A DNA stretch of 64,000 bases from positions 8,370,001 to 8,434,000 of the forward strand of contig NZ_CP107905.1 of assembly GCF_036014015.1 (NCBI RefSeq). The letters are read 5' to 3'. The notes below the pieces were generated by a model that saw only the letters and a program-made list of their open reading frames with translations, was not told the origin of the DNA and did not search any database. Source of the DNA: Streptomyces sp. NBC_00457. GTDB taxonomy: Bacteria > Actinomycetota > Actinomycetes > Streptomycetales > Streptomycetaceae. Below, piece by piece: positions 1-8,010 of the stretch. A program made the translations under genes and the position numbers. The stretch's first letter is position 1. Every line of letters begins with the position of its first letter.

Positions 1-1
1 C

Positions 2-532
2 GCGAAGATACTGGAGCGGCCCAAGCGGCAGATCACCAAGGCGCTGCGGGAGCTGGCCGACGACTACACCGTGCAGGGGCGCGGCTTCGAGCTGCGGCTC
101 GTCGCGGGCGGCTGGCGTTTCTACACCCGCCCCGAGTTCGCGCCCGCCGTGGAGCGGCTCGCCCTGGAGGGGCAGACAGCCCGGCTCACGCAGGCGGCGC
201 TGGAGACGCTCGCGGTCGTGGCGTACCGGCAGCCGGTCAGCCGCAGCCGGGTCTCGGCGGTGCGCGGAGTGAACTGTGACGGGGTCATGCGGACCCTCCT
301 CCAACGGGGCCTCGTCCAGGAGGCGGGCACGGAACCCGAAACAGGTGCGATCCTGTACACGACGACGAACTACTTTCTGGAGCGGATGGGCCTACGCGGT
401 CTGGACGAGCTCCCGGAGCTCGCGCCCTTCCTCCCGGAGGCGGAGGCGATCGAGGCCGAGACCCAGGAAGGGGTGCCGTCGTTCGACCCGGACGCACCCG
501 ATGCGCCCGGTGCAGACGACGCAGACGACTAG
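2..532 (+). CDS. scpB: Segregation and condensation protein B (5' end outside window)
   Basis: ScpB pairs with ScpA and SMC in the condensin-like complex that compacts and segregates the chromosome. The frame is open from base 2, so the true start lies upstream. The visible 176 residues include the winged-helix region around ETLAVVAYRQPVSRSRVSAV and NCDGVMRTLLQRGLV, which is diagnostic for the family. The C-terminal tail is acidic (EAIEAETQEG, then an Asp-rich end). An internal GTG at 71 is not the real start because ScpB homology (QITKALRELADDY) continues upstream of it. rluB follows after 11 bp, the usual actinobacterial scpA-scpB-rluB order. Confidence 0.93.
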   Translation, partial: AKILERPKRQITKALRELADDYTVQGRGFELRLVAGGWRFYTRPEFAPAVERLALEGQTARLTQAALETLAVVAYRQPVSRSRVSAVRGVNCDGVMRTLLQRGLVQEAGTEPETGAILYTTTNYFLERMGLRGLDELPELAPFLPEAEAIEAETQEGVPSFDPDAPDAPGADDADD

Positions 533-543
533 ACGGAACTTTG

Positions 544-1638
544 ATGCGAAGCAGCGGCAGCGGCAAGAGTGGCGGGACCGGCGGGCGGGGTAACAACCGC
601 GGTGCCGGCAACAACAGGGACCAGAAGCAGGGGCAGGGCCAGGGTCAGGGCCGTCCCAGCAAGCCCCGCCCCGAGGAGCGCCGTTACGACGTGGGCCCCG
701 GCGGGAGCCATGAGGGCCCGAAGTCCGGGCGCGGCAGCTCCGCGCGCGGGGGCGCCAAGGGCGGGCCCAAGCAGGGCCAGGGCCAGGGCTCCGGGCGGGG
801 GCGCTGGGCTCCGGCCACGTCCCGTGAGTACGACGCGCGGGCCGAGGAGCGCAATCGCGAGCGGTACGCGGGCAAGAAGGACGTCAAGCCGCCCAAGACC
901 TTCCCGGGCGCCGAGCAGGAGGGCGAGCGGCTGCAGAAGATCCTCGCGCGCGCGGGCTACGGCTCCCGGCGTGCCTGTGAGGAGCTCATCGAGCAGGCGC
1001 GGGTCGAGGTCAACGGCGAGATCGTCCTGGAGCAGGGCAAGCGGGTCGACCCGGAGAAGGACGAGGTCAAGGTCGACGGGCTGACCGTCGCCACGCAGTC
1101 GTACCAGTTCTTCTCGCTGAACAAGCCCGCCGGTGTCGTCTCGACGATGGAGGACAACGAGGGGCGTCAGTGCCTCGGTGACTACGTAACGAACCGCGAG
1201 ACGCGGCTCTTCCACGTCGGGCGGCTCGACACCGAGACCGAGGGCGTCATCCTGCTCACCAACCACGGCGAGCTGGCGCACCGGCTGACCCACCCCAAGT
1301 ACGGCGTGAAGAAGGTCTACCTCGCGCACATCGTGGGCCCGATCCCGCGTGACCTGGGCAAGCAGCTCAAGGACGGCATCCAGCTGGAGGACGGCTACGC
1401 GCGCGCGGACCACTTCCGGGTCGTCCAGCAGACCGGCAAGAACTACCTCGTGGAGGTCACTCTTCACGAGGGGCGCAAGCACATCGTGCGCCGGATGCTC
1501 GCGGAGGCCGGCTTCCCGGTCGACAAGCTGGTGCGCGTGGCCTTCGGCCCGATCACCCTGGGCGACCAGAAGTCGGGCTGGCTGCGACGGCTGTCGAACA
1601 CCGAGGTCGGGATGCTGATGAACGAAGTCGATCTCTAG
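544..1638 (+). CDS. rluB: 23S rRNA pseudouridine synthase, RsuA/RluB family
   Basis: Converts a uridine of 23S rRNA to pseudouridine (family role of RluB). The 364-residue protein begins with about 120 residues of Gly/Gln/Arg-rich low complexity (a QGQGQG run), probably disordered and RNA-binding. An S4 domain follows (ERLQKILARAGYGSRRACEE), then the catalytic domain with GRLDTETEGVILLTN, whose Asp is the expected nucleophile, and HEGRKHIVRRML. ATG at 544 is chosen; a TTG at 541 directly precedes it and neither has a strong ribosome binding site. It lies 11 bp after scpB and is probably cotranscribed. Confidence 0.93.
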   Translation: MRSSGSGKSGGTGGRGNNRGAGNNRDQKQGQGQGQGRPSKPRPEERRYDVGPGGSHEGPKSGRGSSARGGAKGGPKQGQGQGSGRGRWAPATSREYDARAEERNRERYAGKKDVKPPKTFPGAEQEGERLQKILARAGYGSRRACEELIEQARVEVNGEIVLEQGKRVDPEKDEVKVDGLTVATQSYQFFSLNKPAGVVSTMEDNEGRQCLGDYVTNRETRLFHVGRLDTETEGVILLTNHGELAHRLTHPKYGVKKVYLAHIVGPIPRDLGKQLKDGIQLEDGYARADHFRVVQQTGKNYLVEVTLHEGRKHIVRRMLAEAGFPVDKLVRVAFGPITLGDQKSGWLRRLSNTEVGMLMNEVDL

Positions 1639-1651
1639 AAGTCGATCTCCA
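1624..1651 (+). repeat. 14-bp tandem duplication across the rluB stop codon
   Basis: GAAGTCGATCTCTA (1624-1637) is followed at once by GAAGTCGATCTCCA (1638-1651), 13 of 14 bases identical. The first copy carries the last codons and most of the stop codon, so the duplication lies across the gene end and does not change the protein. Confidence 0.8.
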
Positions 1652-1666
1652 GAAGCGACACGTGAC

Positions 1667-1704
1667 GGCCGGTCCCGGATTTTCTTCCGGGCCGGCCGAT
1701 TCGT
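1667..1704 (+). terminator. Terminator after rluB
   Basis: GGCCGGTCCCGGA (1667-1679) pairs with TCCGGGCCGGCC (1686-1697), with one bulged T and a TTTTCT loop, followed by a T-rich stretch (GATTCGTTTT). This is a plausible intrinsic terminator ending the scpB-rluB unit before the sigma-factor gene. Confidence 0.7.
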
Positions 1705-1747
1705 TTTGGCGCTCCCCGCGGTCTTCATGGGTGACGGAGGGAGCGGC

Positions 1748-2716
1748 ATGGCTGCGACGACGGACCGCGAGGAGTTCGTACGGCTGACGGATCCGTTCCG
1801 GCGGGAGCTGCTGGCGCACTGCTACCGGATGCTGGGCTCGGTCGACGAGGCCGAGGACCTGGTGCAGGAGACGTATCTGCGGGCGTGGCGGTCCTACGAC
1901 GGCTACGAGGGCCGGGCCTCCCTGCGGACCTGGCTGCACCGGATCGCCACCAACACGTGTCTGACGGCGCTGGAGAGCCGTACGCGCCGTCCGCTGCCCC
2001 GCGGGCTCGGGGCGCCGTCTCAGGCGCCTGAGGAGCCGCTGAGGGCGCCTGTGACGGACGTTCCGTGGCTGCAGCCGCTGCCGGATGCGCTCATCGACCC
2101 CGCGACCGTCGTCGCCGCGCGCGGCAGTCTGCGGCTCGCGCTCGTCGCCGCGCTGCAGAACCTGCCCGCGCGGCAGCGGGCCGTGCTGATTCTGCGGGAC
2201 GTGCTGGCGTGGCGGGCGGCCGAGGTCGCCGCGTTCCTCGGGACCTCGACGGCGGCCGTGAAAAGCACCCTCCAGCGCGCGCGTGCCCGGCTCGACGAGG
2301 TGGCCCCGGACGAGGACCTCGTCGTGGAACCGGAGGGCGTGGCCGACCGGGAGGTGCTCGACCGGTACGTGGCCGCCTTCGAGAACGCCGACATGGACGC
2401 GCTGGCCGAGCTGCTCCAGGACGGCGTCGAACTGGAGATGCCGCCCCATCTGGAGTGGTTCAGCGGGAGGAAGAACGTGCTGCGCTTCCTGGAGCCGCGG
2501 GTGGGCGAGAAGGGTCTCGTCCGGATGCTGCCCACGCGCGCGAACGGACAGCCGGCCGCGGCGATGTACAAGCGGGAAGCGGACGGCGTCTACCGGGCGC
2601 ACTCGATGCAGGTGCTCACGGTGTCGGACGGCGCGGTCGCGCGGATGACCGTCTTCATCGATCCGGGACTCCTCGAACTCTTCGACCGCTTCGGGATGCC
2701 GGAGGTGGTGACGTGA
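1748..2716 (+). CDS. ECF-type RNA polymerase sigma factor with SnoaL-like C-terminal domain
   Basis: A 322-residue extracytoplasmic-function sigma factor. Sigma region 2 is in LLAHCYRMLGSVDEAEDLVQ and WRSYDGYEGRASLRTWLHRI; region 4 is in LPARQRAVLILRDVLAWRAA with the helix-turn-helix VAAFLGTSTAAVKSTLQRAR. The last 130 residues resemble a SnoaL/NTF2-like fold (YVAAFENADMDALAELL), as in the sigma groups that carry a built-in regulatory domain and lack a classical anti-sigma factor. ATG 1748 is preferred to an in-frame ATG at 1706 because GGAGGGAG lies just before it. The stop overlaps the next GTG (GTGA), implying translational coupling. Confidence 0.88.
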   Translation: MAATTDREEFVRLTDPFRRELLAHCYRMLGSVDEAEDLVQETYLRAWRSYDGYEGRASLRTWLHRIATNTCLTALESRTRRPLPRGLGAPSQAPEEPLRAPVTDVPWLQPLPDALIDPATVVAARGSLRLALVAALQNLPARQRAVLILRDVLAWRAAEVAAFLGTSTAAVKSTLQRARARLDEVAPDEDLVVEPEGVADREVLDRYVAAFENADMDALAELLQDGVELEMPPHLEWFSGRKNVLRFLEPRVGEKGLVRMLPTRANGQPAAAMYKREADGVYRAHSMQVLTVSDGAVARMTVFIDPGLLELFDRFGMPEVVT

Positions 2717-3270
2717 GCTCCGGGGAGCTGTTGGAGCGTTCGCTCGCCTACGCGCTGGGGTGCGTGGCCGGGGTGGAGCGGGCGGGGCTGGGGCGTCGGA
2801 CGCCGTGTGCGGAGTGGGACCTGGAGGGTCTGCTCGGGCATCTCGGTGACTCGCTGGACGCGCTGCACGAGGGGCTGACCGGCGGGCGGATAGCGCTGGT
2901 GCCCACGCGGCCCGGAGCCGACCCGGCGTGCGGCGTCCGCACGCGCGCGTGCGCGGTGCTCGGCGCCTGGGCGGCGTCCGGTCCCCGCGACCCGGTCCTG
3001 GTCGGCGAACGGCCGCTGGACGTGCGGGTGATGGCCGCCGTGGGTGCCGTCGAGATCGCCGTGCACGGGTGGGACGTGGCCCAGGCCTGCGGGCGGCCAC
3101 GGCACATCCCGGGCCCGCTCGCGCTCGAGCTGCTGCCCGTCGCCCGGCATGTCGTGGCGGACGCGGACCGGGGAGTGCGGTTCGCCGCGCAGCTCGCCGT
3201 GCCCAGGTCCGCGCGGCCGGAAGCACGGCTGCTGGCGTTCCTAGGGCGCCGCGATTCCTTTCCGGGGTGA
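2713..3270 (+). CDS. Maleylpyruvate-isomerase N-terminal (mycothiol/DinB-fold) protein, TIGR03086-like
   Basis: A 185-residue member of the mycothiol-dependent maleylpyruvate isomerase/DinB four-helix superfamily. The pattern is typical: RRTPCAEWDLEGLLGHLGDS near the N-terminus, with a His for the metal site, and EIAVHGWDVAQACGRP in the second half with the second conserved His. Members use mycothiol or bind a metal; the substrate cannot be named. The GTG start overlaps the sigma-factor stop, so the two are translated together and this protein may belong to the response that sigma factor controls. Confidence 0.8.
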   Translation: MSSGELLERSLAYALGCVAGVERAGLGRRTPCAEWDLEGLLGHLGDSLDALHEGLTGGRIALVPTRPGADPACGVRTRACAVLGAWAASGPRDPVLVGERPLDVRVMAAVGAVEIAVHGWDVAQACGRPRHIPGPLALELLPVARHVVADADRGVRFAAQLAVPRSARPEARLLAFLGRRDSFPG

Positions 3271-3278
3271 GCCCGGTC

Positions 3279-3316
3279 TGCCTTCCGTGAGTGACCTCAA
3301 GAACTCACGGAAGGCA
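3279..3316 (+). promoter_or_regulatory. Perfect 14-bp hairpin covering the ribosome binding site of the MFS gene
   Basis: TGCCTTCCGTGAGT (3279-3292) and ACTCACGGAAGGCA (3303-3316) are exact inverse complements with a 10-base loop. The right arm contains the likely ribosome binding site GGAAGG (3309-3314), 8 bases before ATG 3322. The element can be an RNA hairpin hiding the ribosome binding site, an operator for a dimeric repressor, or a terminator for the gene upstream, although no T-run follows. Confidence 0.6.
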
Positions 3317-3321
3317 CTGCC

Positions 3322-4737
3322 ATGACCGAGACCCTCAAGGTCCCCCTCGGTACCGCGCCCACCGCCAAGGCACCACCCCTGCGCGCGTGGACGGTGATCC
3401 TCGCCGGGCTCGGGGCCCTGCTGTGCTCCCTGGACGTCGTGGTCGTCGCCACCGCGCTGCCCGCGCTGCGGGCCGACTTCGGGGCGAGCCTGTCCCAGCT
3501 GGAGTGGACGATCAACGCCTACAACCTCGTCTTCGCCTGTCTGACCCTGACCGGCGCCGCGCTCGGCGACCGCTTCGGACGGCGGCGCATGTACGTCGCC
3601 GGGCTGGCCCTGTTCACCCTGGCCTCCGCCGCCGCGGCCCTCGCGAGCGGACCGGGTCAGCTGATCACCGCGCGCGCGGTGCAGGGCGCCGGGGCGGCCG
3701 TACTCCTTCCGCTCACCCTGACCCTCATCAGCGAGGCGTTCCCGGCGGAGAAGCGGGGCGTGGCGATCGGGGTGTGGGGCGGGGTGACCGGGCTCGGTGT
3801 GGCCGCCGGACCCGTGCTCGGCGGTGCGGTGACCGAGGGGCTGTCCTGGCAGTGGATCTTCTGGCTGAACGTACCCATCGGTATTGCGATGTTGCCCCTG
3901 GCCGCCACCAGGCTGCGCGAGAGCTACGGCACGCGGCCCCAACTCGACATCGTCGGACTGGTGTTGGTGGCCGTCGGGCTGACGGGCCTGGCCTGGGCGC
4001 CGGTGCGGGCGCCCGAGGTGGGCTGGGGGAGCGCCGAGACACTGGCCGCGCTGGCCGTCGGTGTGGTGTTCGTGGCGGCCTTCCTGAGGTGGGAGTGGAA
4101 GGGGGCCCGCTATCCCATGCTGCCGTTGGAGTACTTCCGTCGGCGCTCCTTCTCCACCGCCAACGCCTCGGCCTTCCTGCTGTTCGCCTCGCTGCTCGGC
4201 GCCCTGTTCATGATCATGCAGCTCTTCCAGCTCGGGCTCGGCTACGACCCGCTGGAGGCGGGCGTACGGATCCTCGTGTGGAACGCCACGCCGCTCCTGA
4301 TCGCGCCGATCGCCGGCGCCCTCGCGGACCGCTACGGGACCCGGCCCTTCATGCTGGGCGGCCTGGTGTTGCAGGCGACCGGCCTCGCACTGCTGGCCTG
4401 GCAGGTCGAACCCGGTGTCGGATACGACCGTCTCGTCGGCCCGCTGATCATCGCCGGCGTCGGCATCTCCATGGTCTTCCCGAGCGTGGCCAACGCGGTG
4501 ACCGCGTCCGTGCCGCTCGGTGACGCCGGCGTGGCGGCCGGGGTCAACAACGCGCTGCGCGAGCTGGGCGGCGTCTTCGGAGTGGCCGTCGCCGCGGCCG
4601 TGTTCACGACGTACGGCGGCTACGCCACACCGGAGACGTTCGTCGACGGAGCGGGTCCGGCGCTGTGGGTGACGGCGGGGATCGCGGCGATCGGAGCGGC
4701 GGCCGCGGCGTTCGCGCCGTCGCGCGGGGCCAGTTGA
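3322..4737 (+). CDS. MFS drug-efflux transporter, DHA2 (EmrB/QacA-like)
   Basis: A 471-residue proton-coupled efflux pump of the cytoplasmic membrane. The early motif LDVVVVATALPALRADFG and motif A LGDRFGRRRMYVAG are those of 14-TM drug exporters; a second motif-A-like segment, ALADRYGTRPFMLGG, starts the second half. There is no dedicated regulator gene beside it. The hairpin over its ribosome binding site is the visible control element. The substrate is unknown. Confidence 0.9.
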   Translation: MTETLKVPLGTAPTAKAPPLRAWTVILAGLGALLCSLDVVVVATALPALRADFGASLSQLEWTINAYNLVFACLTLTGAALGDRFGRRRMYVAGLALFTLASAAAALASGPGQLITARAVQGAGAAVLLPLTLTLISEAFPAEKRGVAIGVWGGVTGLGVAAGPVLGGAVTEGLSWQWIFWLNVPIGIAMLPLAATRLRESYGTRPQLDIVGLVLVAVGLTGLAWAPVRAPEVGWGSAETLAALAVGVVFVAAFLRWEWKGARYPMLPLEYFRRRSFSTANASAFLLFASLLGALFMIMQLFQLGLGYDPLEAGVRILVWNATPLLIAPIAGALADRYGTRPFMLGGLVLQATGLALLAWQVEPGVGYDRLVGPLIIAGVGISMVFPSVANAVTASVPLGDAGVAAGVNNALRELGGVFGVAVAAAVFTTYGGYATPETFVDGAGPALWVTAGIAAIGAAAAAFAPSRGAS

Positions 4738-4765
4738 GGGGTTGTACAGTCCCGTCGCCCCCTTT

Positions 4766-4782
4766 ATAGTCGTGGTGACTAT
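4766..4782. promoter_or_regulatory. Perfect 17-bp palindrome, likely NrtR operator
   Basis: ATAGTC-GTGGT-GACTAT is an exact inverted repeat with a 5-base spacer, 34 bases before the Nudix regulator start. Six-base arms around a short centre resemble the layout known for NrtR operators (TTAGTGT...ACACTAA type in other bacteria). The sequence overlaps a plausible promoter, so autoregulation of the downstream operon is the simplest reading. A weaker half-site (ATTAGTC) follows at 4781-4787. Confidence 0.72.
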
Positions 4783-4815
4783 TAGTCGCACGGACCATAA
4801 AGGGGGCGAGCGGAT

Positions 4816-5544
4816 GTGACCGTGCCGACCGGCTACGACAAGTACGCGCACGAACCCTTCGCCGTCACCGTCGACCTCGCCGTCCTGACCCTGCGCGCGG
4901 GCGCACTGCATGTACTGCTCGTCGAACGCGGGCAGGAGCCGTACGCCGGACAATGGGCGCTGCCCGGCGGGTTCGTACAGCCCGACGAGTCGGCGGAGAC
5001 GGCGGCCCGGCGTGAACTCGCCGAGGAGACCGGCCTGCTGGACGTCTCCGGGCTGCATCTGGAGCAGCTGCGGACCTACAGCGAGCCCGACCGCGATCCC
5101 CGGATGCGGGTCGTGTCCGTGGCGTTCGCGGCGCTGCTGCCGAACGCACCGGAGGCGCATGCGGGCAGCGACGCGGCGCAGGCGCGCTGGGTGGAATGCG
5201 ACAGGGCGCAGCCCCTCGCCTTCGACCACGACCGCATCCTGGCCGACGCCCAGGACCGCGTCGGCGCCAAGCTCGAGTACACCTGCCTCGCCACCGCCTT
5301 CTGCCCGCCCGAGTTCACCCTCGGCGAGCTGCGGCAGGTCTACGAGGCCGTGTGGGGCACCGCGCTGGACCGGCCCAACTTCCGGCGCAAGGTGCTCGCC
5401 ACGCCGGGCTTCGTCGAACCCGTCCCCGGCGCCGCCCGCTTGACCGGTGGCCGCGGCAAACCGGCCGCGCTGTACCGCGCGGGCACCGCCACCGCCCTGC
5501 ATCCGCCCCTCCTCCGACCGTCCCGGGAAGGACGCACCGTATGA
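4816..5544 (+). CDS. Nudix-domain transcriptional regulator, NrtR-like
   Basis: 242 residues: an N-terminal Nudix domain and a C-terminal winged helix, the architecture of NrtR regulators of NAD metabolism that sense ADP-ribose-type ligands. The Nudix box is complete (G-x5-E-x7-REL-x-EE-x-GL at GGFVQPDESAETAARRELAE and ETGL), so hydrolase activity may be retained, unlike many NrtR proteins with a degenerate box. The winged-helix segment is FTLGELRQVYEAVWG through RPNFRRKVLATPGFVEPV. GTG start after GGGGGCGAGCGG. Overlaps the ADP-ribosylglycohydrolase gene by 4 bp. A plain ADP-ribose pyrophosphatase is the alternative, but the C-terminus favours NrtR. Confidence 0.86.
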   Translation: MTVPTGYDKYAHEPFAVTVDLAVLTLRAGALHVLLVERGQEPYAGQWALPGGFVQPDESAETAARRELAEETGLLDVSGLHLEQLRTYSEPDRDPRMRVVSVAFAALLPNAPEAHAGSDAAQARWVECDRAQPLAFDHDRILADAQDRVGAKLEYTCLATAFCPPEFTLGELRQVYEAVWGTALDRPNFRRKVLATPGFVEPVPGAARLTGGRGKPAALYRAGTATALHPPLLRPSREGRTV

Positions 5545-6560
5545 CCGCCACCACCGTCGCCAAGCGCGCCGCCACCGGAGCCCTCACCGGGCTCGCCCTC
5601 GGCGACGCGCTCGGCTTTCCCACCGAGTTCGACGACGTGCCGTCGATCCTCGCCAAGTTCGGCCCCTGGCGGGAGATGGGGCTGCCGAGGCCCGCGATCG
5701 TCACGGACGACACGCAGATGACGCTGGCGTTGGGGAAGGGGCTGCGGACGGCGATGGACCGGGGAGTGCTGGAGCCGTCGGCGATGGCCGAGTCGGTGCG
5801 GCGGGAGTTCATCGCCTGGAACCGCTCCCCGGAGAACAACCGGGCACCCGGCAACACCTGCATCCGGGCATGTGTCCTGCTGGAGGACGACCGCCCTTGG
5901 CAGCAGGCCAGCCAGATCGACTCCAAGGGCTGCGGCGCCAACATGCGCGTAGCGCCCCTCGGCCTCATCGTCGGCCTCAGCGACGAACAGCGCGCGGGCG
6001 CCGCCCAGTTGCAGTCCGCACTCACCCACGGGCACCCGACGGCGCTGGCCGCGTCCGACCTCACCGCGCACGCCGTACGACTGCTGGCGCAGGGCGCCGA
6101 GCCGACCGGACTGGTCGGGCTGCTGCGGTCGTACGCCCTGGAGCACCGCTCCACGTACCACCACCGCTGGCTCGGCGACCTGTGGACGCGCGGCCAGGAC
6201 CCGACGGCCGAGCACTTCATCGCGCGCGGCTGGGACGAGTGCCTGGCGATGCTCGACCGCCTCCAGGACGCCGTACGGACCGTGTCGCCCGAGACCGACC
6301 CGTGCCTGGCCACCGGTGCGGGCTGGATCGCCGAAGAAGCCCTGGCAACCGGGCTGTTGTGCTTCCTGCTCTTCGTCGACGAACCCCTGACCGCCCTGCG
6401 CCGCGCCGCCTGCTCCTCCGGCGACTCGGACTCCATCGCCTGCCTCGCGGGCGCGTTCGCCGGCGCCTACCTCGGCGCCGACGCATGGCCCACGGAATGG
6501 GCCGACCGCATCGAGTACCGAGGCGACCTGCTGACCCTCGGGGCCCTCTGGGACGCTTGA
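5541..6560 (+). CDS. ADP-ribosylglycohydrolase (DraG family)
   Basis: A 339-residue all-helical, Mg-dependent enzyme predicted to remove ADP-ribose from protein, nucleic acid or small-molecule substrates. Metal-binding motifs are intact: GDALGFPTEF near the N-terminus, TDDTQMTLALGKGL, and the C-terminal GDSDSIACLAGAFAGAYLG. The start is set by the ATGA overlap with the Nudix regulator, so the two genes are coupled. ADP-ribose released here is both a Nudix substrate and an NrtR ligand, which fits an ADP-ribose/NAD-related operon. Substrate not determinable from sequence. Confidence 0.9.
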   Translation: MTATTVAKRAATGALTGLALGDALGFPTEFDDVPSILAKFGPWREMGLPRPAIVTDDTQMTLALGKGLRTAMDRGVLEPSAMAESVRREFIAWNRSPENNRAPGNTCIRACVLLEDDRPWQQASQIDSKGCGANMRVAPLGLIVGLSDEQRAGAAQLQSALTHGHPTALAASDLTAHAVRLLAQGAEPTGLVGLLRSYALEHRSTYHHRWLGDLWTRGQDPTAEHFIARGWDECLAMLDRLQDAVRTVSPETDPCLATGAGWIAEEALATGLLCFLLFVDEPLTALRRAACSSGDSDSIACLAGAFAGAYLGADAWPTEWADRIEYRGDLLTLGALWDA

Positions 6561-6563
6561 CCC

Positions 6564-7319
6564 GTGATCGACGCCCTGGACATCGACCTGACACCCGTGG
6601 TGGCCGAACAGCCCGACCCGCTGCTGTTCGCCACCGTCTCCGGCGCGCACCTGTACGGCTTCCCGTCCCGCGACTCGGACGTGGACCTGCGGGGCGTGCA
6701 TCTGCTGCCGGCCGCCGATCTGGTCGGACTGCGGGAGCCCGAGGAGACCCGGTCCAGGATGTGGGACCGGGACGGCGTCGAGATGGACCTCGTCACGCAC
6801 GACCTGCGCAAGTTCGTACGGCTGATGCTGCGCCGCAACGGCTATGTGCTGGAGCAGCTGCTCTCGCCGCTCGTCGTGCACACCACCGACGCCCACCGGG
6901 AACTCGTCGCCCTCGCCCCCGGCGTCCTCACCAGCCACCACGCTCACCACTACCGAGGCTTCGCGGTGACACAGTGGCGGCTGTTCGAGAAGACCGGCGA
7001 ACTCAAGCCGCTGCTCTACACGTTCCGGGTCCTGCTCACCGGCATCCATCTGATGCGCAGCGGCGAGGTGCGGGCCCATCTGCCCACGCTGCTCGGGGAG
7101 ATCGCCGAGGCACCGGCCTACGTGCAGGAGCTGATCACGGCGAAGGCGGAACAGGAGCACGGGGCGGCCGATGTCGCCCTGCACGCGCGCGTGCCGACCG
7201 ACATCGAGCGGCTGCATGGAGTGCTGGACGAGGCGCAGGCGGGGTCAGCCCTGCCGGATGCTCCGGCCGTGTACGACGCCCTGCACGAGTTCGTCGTACG
7301 CGTCCGGTTGGAGGGCTGA
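6564..7319 (+). CDS. Polymerase-beta-fold nucleotidyltransferase (COG3541/YcgL-like)
   Basis: 251 residues. The signature GAHLYGFPSRDSDVDLRGVH is the GS-x-D-x-D type active site of nucleotidyltransferases (Asp in SDVDL), in the form typical of the COG3541 family, whose substrate is unknown. GTG start only 3 bases after the ADP-ribosylglycohydrolase stop, so it belongs to the same operon. Its 3' end overlaps by 75 bp the convergent, related gene on the other strand. Association with Nudix and ADP-ribosylglycohydrolase genes suggests nucleotide or RNA repair (inference). Confidence 0.78.
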   Translation: MIDALDIDLTPVVAEQPDPLLFATVSGAHLYGFPSRDSDVDLRGVHLLPAADLVGLREPEETRSRMWDRDGVEMDLVTHDLRKFVRLMLRRNGYVLEQLLSPLVVHTTDAHRELVALAPGVLTSHHAHHYRGFAVTQWRLFEKTGELKPLLYTFRVLLTGIHLMRSGEVRAHLPTLLGEIAEAPAYVQELITAKAEQEHGAADVALHARVPTDIERLHGVLDEAQAGSALPDAPAVYDALHEFVVRVRLEG

Positions 7320-7988
7320 CGTACGGCGGACGCGGATGAGGAAGTCCTCGACGCGCCGGCGGTCCGGTTCGGCGGGCAGTGGGCTGTGCCGGTACGCCTC
7401 GTCCGTCTCGGTCGCCAGGCGGGTCATCCAGGACTCGACCTCGGGCCAGGGGACCTCACCGCGTTTCACCGCCAGCAGTGGTTCGCGGCCGTCGCCGACG
7501 TCGATCGTGAGCTCGCCCGTGCGCAGCAGGTCGCGGACGCTCATCAGCAGCCGCAGCAGATGCATCGCGTGCTTCCAGCGCGGGGCGCCGTGATTGCGGA
7601 CGTCGGCTTCGAGCTTGTGGCGCTGCCCCAGGGCGTACCGGGCGAACGTCTCGTGGGCCTGGCGGGAGAGGAACGCGCCGCGCAGGGCGATCAGCTCGCG
7701 GCCCGTGTCGTCGACGTACTCCACGAGCGGGGAGTGCAGGCACTCCAGGACGTTCGGATTGGCGCGCAGGGCCAGCTCGCAGAAGCGCTCCAGCTCCCAG
7801 CTGAACTGCTCCTCGGCCGGCCCGTCCACATGCGTCGGCGGCTTCTCGAAGCGCCAGAAGAGGGCAGTGGGGGCCGCGTACACGCCCCGGCGGTCGGTGT
7901 CGCTGCCGTCCGTGGCCAGGCCGAAGGCGCGCGAACCCATCACGCAGGAGTAGATCGTGTGGTCGCGCACCAGGGCCTCGGGCTGCAT
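7245..7988 (-). CDS. Second COG3541-like nucleotidyltransferase, convergent with the first
   Basis: 247 residues with the active-site motif MGSRAFGLATDGSDTDRRGV. The protein resembles its neighbour: the same length class, a FLSRQAHETFARYALGQ helix corresponding to the neighbour's SHHAHHYRGFAVTQWRLFEK, and a Leu-rich middle (LLRLLMSVRDLL). ATG start at 7988. The 3' ends of the two genes overlap tail to tail. A diverged duplicate pair is likely; whether both are active is unknown, but the Asp residues are present in both. Confidence 0.78.
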   Translation of the reverse strand: MQPEALVRDHTIYSCVMGSRAFGLATDGSDTDRRGVYAAPTALFWRFEKPPTHVDGPAEEQFSWELERFCELALRANPNVLECLHSPLVEYVDDTGRELIALRGAFLSRQAHETFARYALGQRHKLEADVRNHGAPRWKHAMHLLRLLMSVRDLLRTGELTIDVGDGREPLLAVKRGEVPWPEVESWMTRLATETDEAYRHSPLPAEPDRRRVEDFLIRVRRTSALQPDAYDELVQGVVHGRSIRQG

Positions 7989-8010
7989 GCCCGGCAGCGT
8001 ACGCGGCGGT

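Noticed and set aside
3241..5502. 753-residue minus-strand reading frame
   Set aside because: Runs antisense to the MFS and Nudix genes, has a His/Gly/Arg-rich composition typical of GC-rich shadow frames, and no family pattern.
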